From: Burkholderiales bacterium
Lineage (GTDB): Bacteria; Pseudomonadota; Gammaproteobacteria; Burkholderiales; Burkholderiaceae
DNA length: 7,979 nt
NCBI GenBank assembly: GCA_903643055.1
Contig: CAHJWV010000219.1
Span: 1-7,979 of the forward strand
Reading direction: 5' to 3'
The notes below the pieces were generated by a model. That model worked only from the letters and a program-made list of their open reading frames with translations, ran no database searches and was not told where the DNA came from. Shown here piece by piece: positions 5,942-7,979 of the stretch. The position numbers and the translations under genes are program-made. Every line of letters begins with the position of its first letter. The first letter of the stretch is position 1.

Positions 5942-6946
5942 ATGGACCGAACCGAACGTTTCTACAAGATCGAACTGCTGTTGCGCAGCCGCGGCAGCGT
6001 GAGCTTCGAGGCCTTGCTCGAAGAGCTGACCGTCTCGCCGGCCACGCTCAAGCGCGATCTGCAATACCTGCGTGACCGCCTCAGCGCGCCGATCGTCTAT
6101 GACCGCCTGAGTAACGGCTATTGCTTTGAGCCAGGCAGCAGCGGTGCCAGCCAGGCCAGCGCGGTGCCGGGCGCGCGGCTGGAACTGCCGGGCCTGTGGT
6201 TCAACGAGAAGGAGATTCACGCGCTGCTGACCATGCATCAGTTGATGTCGGGGCTCGATGACGACGGCGTGCTGTCGCGCCACCTGCAGCCGATGATGAG
6301 CAAGCTGCAGGGCATGCTCGGCACCGACGAGAGCGAGGCGCGTGAACTGATGCGCCGGGTGAAGCTGATCTCGACCGCGCGGCGGCGCACGCCGAGCCGT
6401 TATTTCGAGCTGCTGGGCAGTGCGCTGGTGCAGCGCAAGCGGGTGTGGCTGCGTTATTTCAAGCGCAGCGACCGCAGCACCAGCGAGCGCGACGTGTCAC
6501 CGCAGCGGCTGGTGAATTACCGCAACACCTGGTACCTCGATGCCTGGTGCCATGCCAGCGACGGCCTGCGCCGCTTCGCGCTCGATGCGGTGCAGGAAGC
6601 CCAACCGCTGGAGACCAAGGCCCGCAACGTGGCTGTCAAAGACCTGGAGGCCGAACTCGACGCCGGCTACGGCATCTACAGCGGCGCCGGCAAGAGCCTG
6701 AAATGGGCGACGCTGGTGTTCAAGGCCGATGCGGCGCAATGGGTGGCGGTGGAAGAGTGGCATGCGCAGCAGAAGGGGCGCTGGCTCGCCGATGGCCGGT
6801 ATGAACTGCAAGTGCCCTACAGCGACCCGACCGAGCTGATGATGGACATTCTTCGTCACGGCGACAGCGTGGTCGTCACCGGTGACAAAGCCCTGGCCGC
6901 CGCGATCAAAAAGCGTTTGGGTGGCGCGTTGGCGGCCTACGGCTGA
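5942..6946 (+). CDS. WYL-domain transcriptional regulator (HTH-WYL-WCX)
   Basis: This 334-residue DNA-binding regulator has the usual length and order for the YafY/PafC-like group. A winged helix-turn-helix lies at about 5-60 (FYKIELLLRSRGSVSFEALL, recognition part VSPATLKRDLQYLRD, wing RLSNGYCFEP). A helical linker follows with LPGLWFNEKEIHALLTMHQL (82-101). The WYL domain spans about 150-222, with RVWLRYFKRSDRS, the signature TWYLDAWCH (196-204) and GLRRFALDAV (208-217). A C-terminal WCX-type region spans about 245-330. WYL domains sense ligands, often nucleic-acid-derived, and many such proteins repress or activate neighbouring genes. The ATG has only a weak ribosome site (GAAAG, about 8 nt upstream). 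The gene diverges from the 373-residue unknown gene across 245 bp that carry two matching dyads, pointing to autoregulation and control of that gene. Its ligand and its sign of control cannot be read here. Confidence 0.93.
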   Translation: MDRTERFYKIELLLRSRGSVSFEALLEELTVSPATLKRDLQYLRDRLSAPIVYDRLSNGYCFEPGSSGASQASAVPGARLELPGLWFNEKEIHALLTMHQLMSGLDDDGVLSRHLQPMMSKLQGMLGTDESEARELMRRVKLISTARRRTPSRYFELLGSALVQRKRVWLRYFKRSDRSTSERDVSPQRLVNYRNTWYLDAWCHASDGLRRFALDAVQEAQPLETKARNVAVKDLEAELDAGYGIYSGAGKSLKWATLVFKADAAQWVAVEEWHAQQKGRWLADGRYELQVPYSDPTELMMDILRHGDSVVVTGDKALAAAIKKRLGGALAAYG

Positions 6947-6964
6947 GCGTGCCAGCTTGCTGTG

Positions 6965-7979
6965 TCAAGACGATCGCCGATGCGCCAGGAAGAAGCGCAG
7001 CATTTCGCGCGATGCGCTTGGCCCGCGCGCATCGGTATAAGACCCTTGGGTGCTGCCACCCGACCACGCGTGCCCCACGCCATGCAGCGTCCAGTGTTCG
7101 GCCTGCACCGTGCCGGCGGCGTCTCGGTAGTCCTTGCGGGTGAAGCGACCGCCGGACTGCGTGTCTTCCACGACACGGGTGTCGGTGGCCTGCGCGGTGC
7201 GCAGCGCATCCAGCACCTGCTCGCCGTTGCGCGGGTGCACCGTCGCATCGCTGTCGCCATGGAACACGATGACCGGCACCGAGCGCGCGCCGGAGGTGGC
7301 CGGGTGAGCGGCCGGCGCGCCGTTCTTCATCACCGAGAAGGCCGACGGCACGTCATGCGCCGCACCTTGCGGCACGCCGGAATGGACACCGATTGCGGCA
7401 TACACGTCGGGGTATTCGCGGCCGAGGATGGCTGCCATCGCGCCGCCTGCCGACAGCCCGGCCACGTAAACACGGTCGGCATCGAGCTGATGGGCCTGCA
7501 GCACATGGCGCGTCATGCCGGCGATCATCTCGGGCTCGCCTTGGCCGCGCTTTTGATCGCCCGGGCGAAACCAGTTCCAGCACTTCGACGCATTCGAGCG
7601 CGGCGCCTGCTTCGGATACAGCACCAGGAAACCTTGCGCCTGTGCCAATTCATTCATCCGCGTGCCTGCGGCGAAATCATCCGGGTCCTGGGTGCAGCCA
7701 TGCAGCATCACGACCAGCGGCAAGGCCCGGCCCGCACTGCCAGCGGGAATGAAGAGCTTGTAGTCGCGCGGCCCTGACTGCGCGGCATACGACGCGCTGA
7801 TGAACTGGCCCGGCGTGTCGCGCGCGTTGGCCGGCGGGGCCTGCGGGGGTTGTGGGTGGGTTTCCGGCTGCGCTTTCGGCTGCGCTTGTGGCGGGGTCTC
7901 CGGCTCGCGCAGTTCGGTGACGAACCCGTCCAGCACCACGGCATCGGCATGTGCGTCGGCCAGCGGCTTGCCCATCAAC
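6965..7979 (-). CDS. PHB-depolymerase-family esterase, N-terminus beyond window
   Basis: This is an alpha/beta-hydrolase of the extracellular PHB depolymerase / LpqC-like esterase family (Esterase_PHB, PF10503), which cleaves polyester or ester bonds with a Ser-Asp-His triad. In the 337 visible residues: the oxyanion-side HGCTQDPDDF (93-102), YPKQ, the conserved CWNWF (133-137), the nucleophile elbow GLSAGG with Ser176, HGDSDATV with Asp244, and GVGHAWSGG with His303. A linker rich in Pro, Gln and Ala (about 29-52) precedes the catalytic domain. The frame is open to the window edge; the TTG/ATG near 7973-7978 is probably internal, since family members I recall have some 40 more residues before this point, and no export signal is visible here. 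The gene converges on the WYL gene with an 18-bp gap and no clear terminator. The substrate (PHB, another polyester or a small ester) is not determined. PHB metabolism is common in Burkholderiales, consistent with the inferred host. Confidence 0.92.
   Translation of the reverse strand, partial: LMGKPLADAHADAVVLDGFVTELREPETPPQAQPKAQPETHPQPPQAPPANARDTPGQFISASYAAQSGPRDYKLFIPAGSAGRALPLVVMLHGCTQDPDDFAAGTRMNELAQAQGFLVLYPKQAPRSNASKCWNWFRPGDQKRGQGEPEMIAGMTRHVLQAHQLDADRVYVAGLSAGGAMAAILGREYPDVYAAIGVHSGVPQGAAHDVPSAFSVMKNGAPAAHPATSGARSVPVIVFHGDSDATVHPRNGEQVLDALRTAQATDTRVVEDTQSGGRFTRKDYRDAAGTVQAEHWTLHGVGHAWSGGSTQGSYTDARGPSASREMLRFFLAHRRSS

Overview
The window looks like chromosomal DNA of a high-GC betaproteobacterium, probably Burkholderiales. 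This is inferred from strongly GC-biased third codon positions from about position 1660 onward and from the resemblance of the GST, AcpA-type phosphatase, WYL regulator and PHB-depolymerase-type esterase to proteins of that order as remembered. No search was run. The first ~960 bases are visibly richer in A and T and carry a decayed insertion sequence.

Layout. Positions 1-678 (minus strand) hold an IS701-like transposase pseudogene with two frameshifts and an internal deletion; it runs off the left edge. Positions 679-949 have no gene, but contain an AT-rich stem-loop and a possible IS terminus. Next, on the plus strand, come a small exported protein with a DUF4114-like C-terminus (950-1468), a Nu-class-like glutathione transferase (1664-2374) and a large predicted lipoprotein of the AcpA acid phosphatase / phosphoesterase family (about 2496-4550). 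Two hairpins lie between the last two genes.

The right half contains a divergent pair. A 373-residue protein of unknown function (4575-5696, minus), with a motif block that resembles HNH-type nucleases, faces away from a WYL-domain transcriptional regulator (5942-6946, plus). Their 245-bp intergenic region is the most informative non-coding stretch. It has a perfect 12-bp inverted repeat and a second, partly degenerate copy of the same dyad with centres 64 bp apart. The WYL leader also has three tandem copies of a heptamer and a GC-rich near-palindrome. The simplest reading is an autoregulated WYL regulator that also controls the divergent unknown gene. The last gene (6965 to the right edge, minus, N-terminus cut off) is a PHB-depolymerase-family serine esterase.

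No RNA gene, CRISPR array or complete mobile element was seen. The left part reads as unrelated housekeeping or accessory genes beside IS debris. The WYL/unknown-gene pair with its twin operator-like dyads is the best candidate for an undescribed functional unit, but what it does cannot be read from the sequence.
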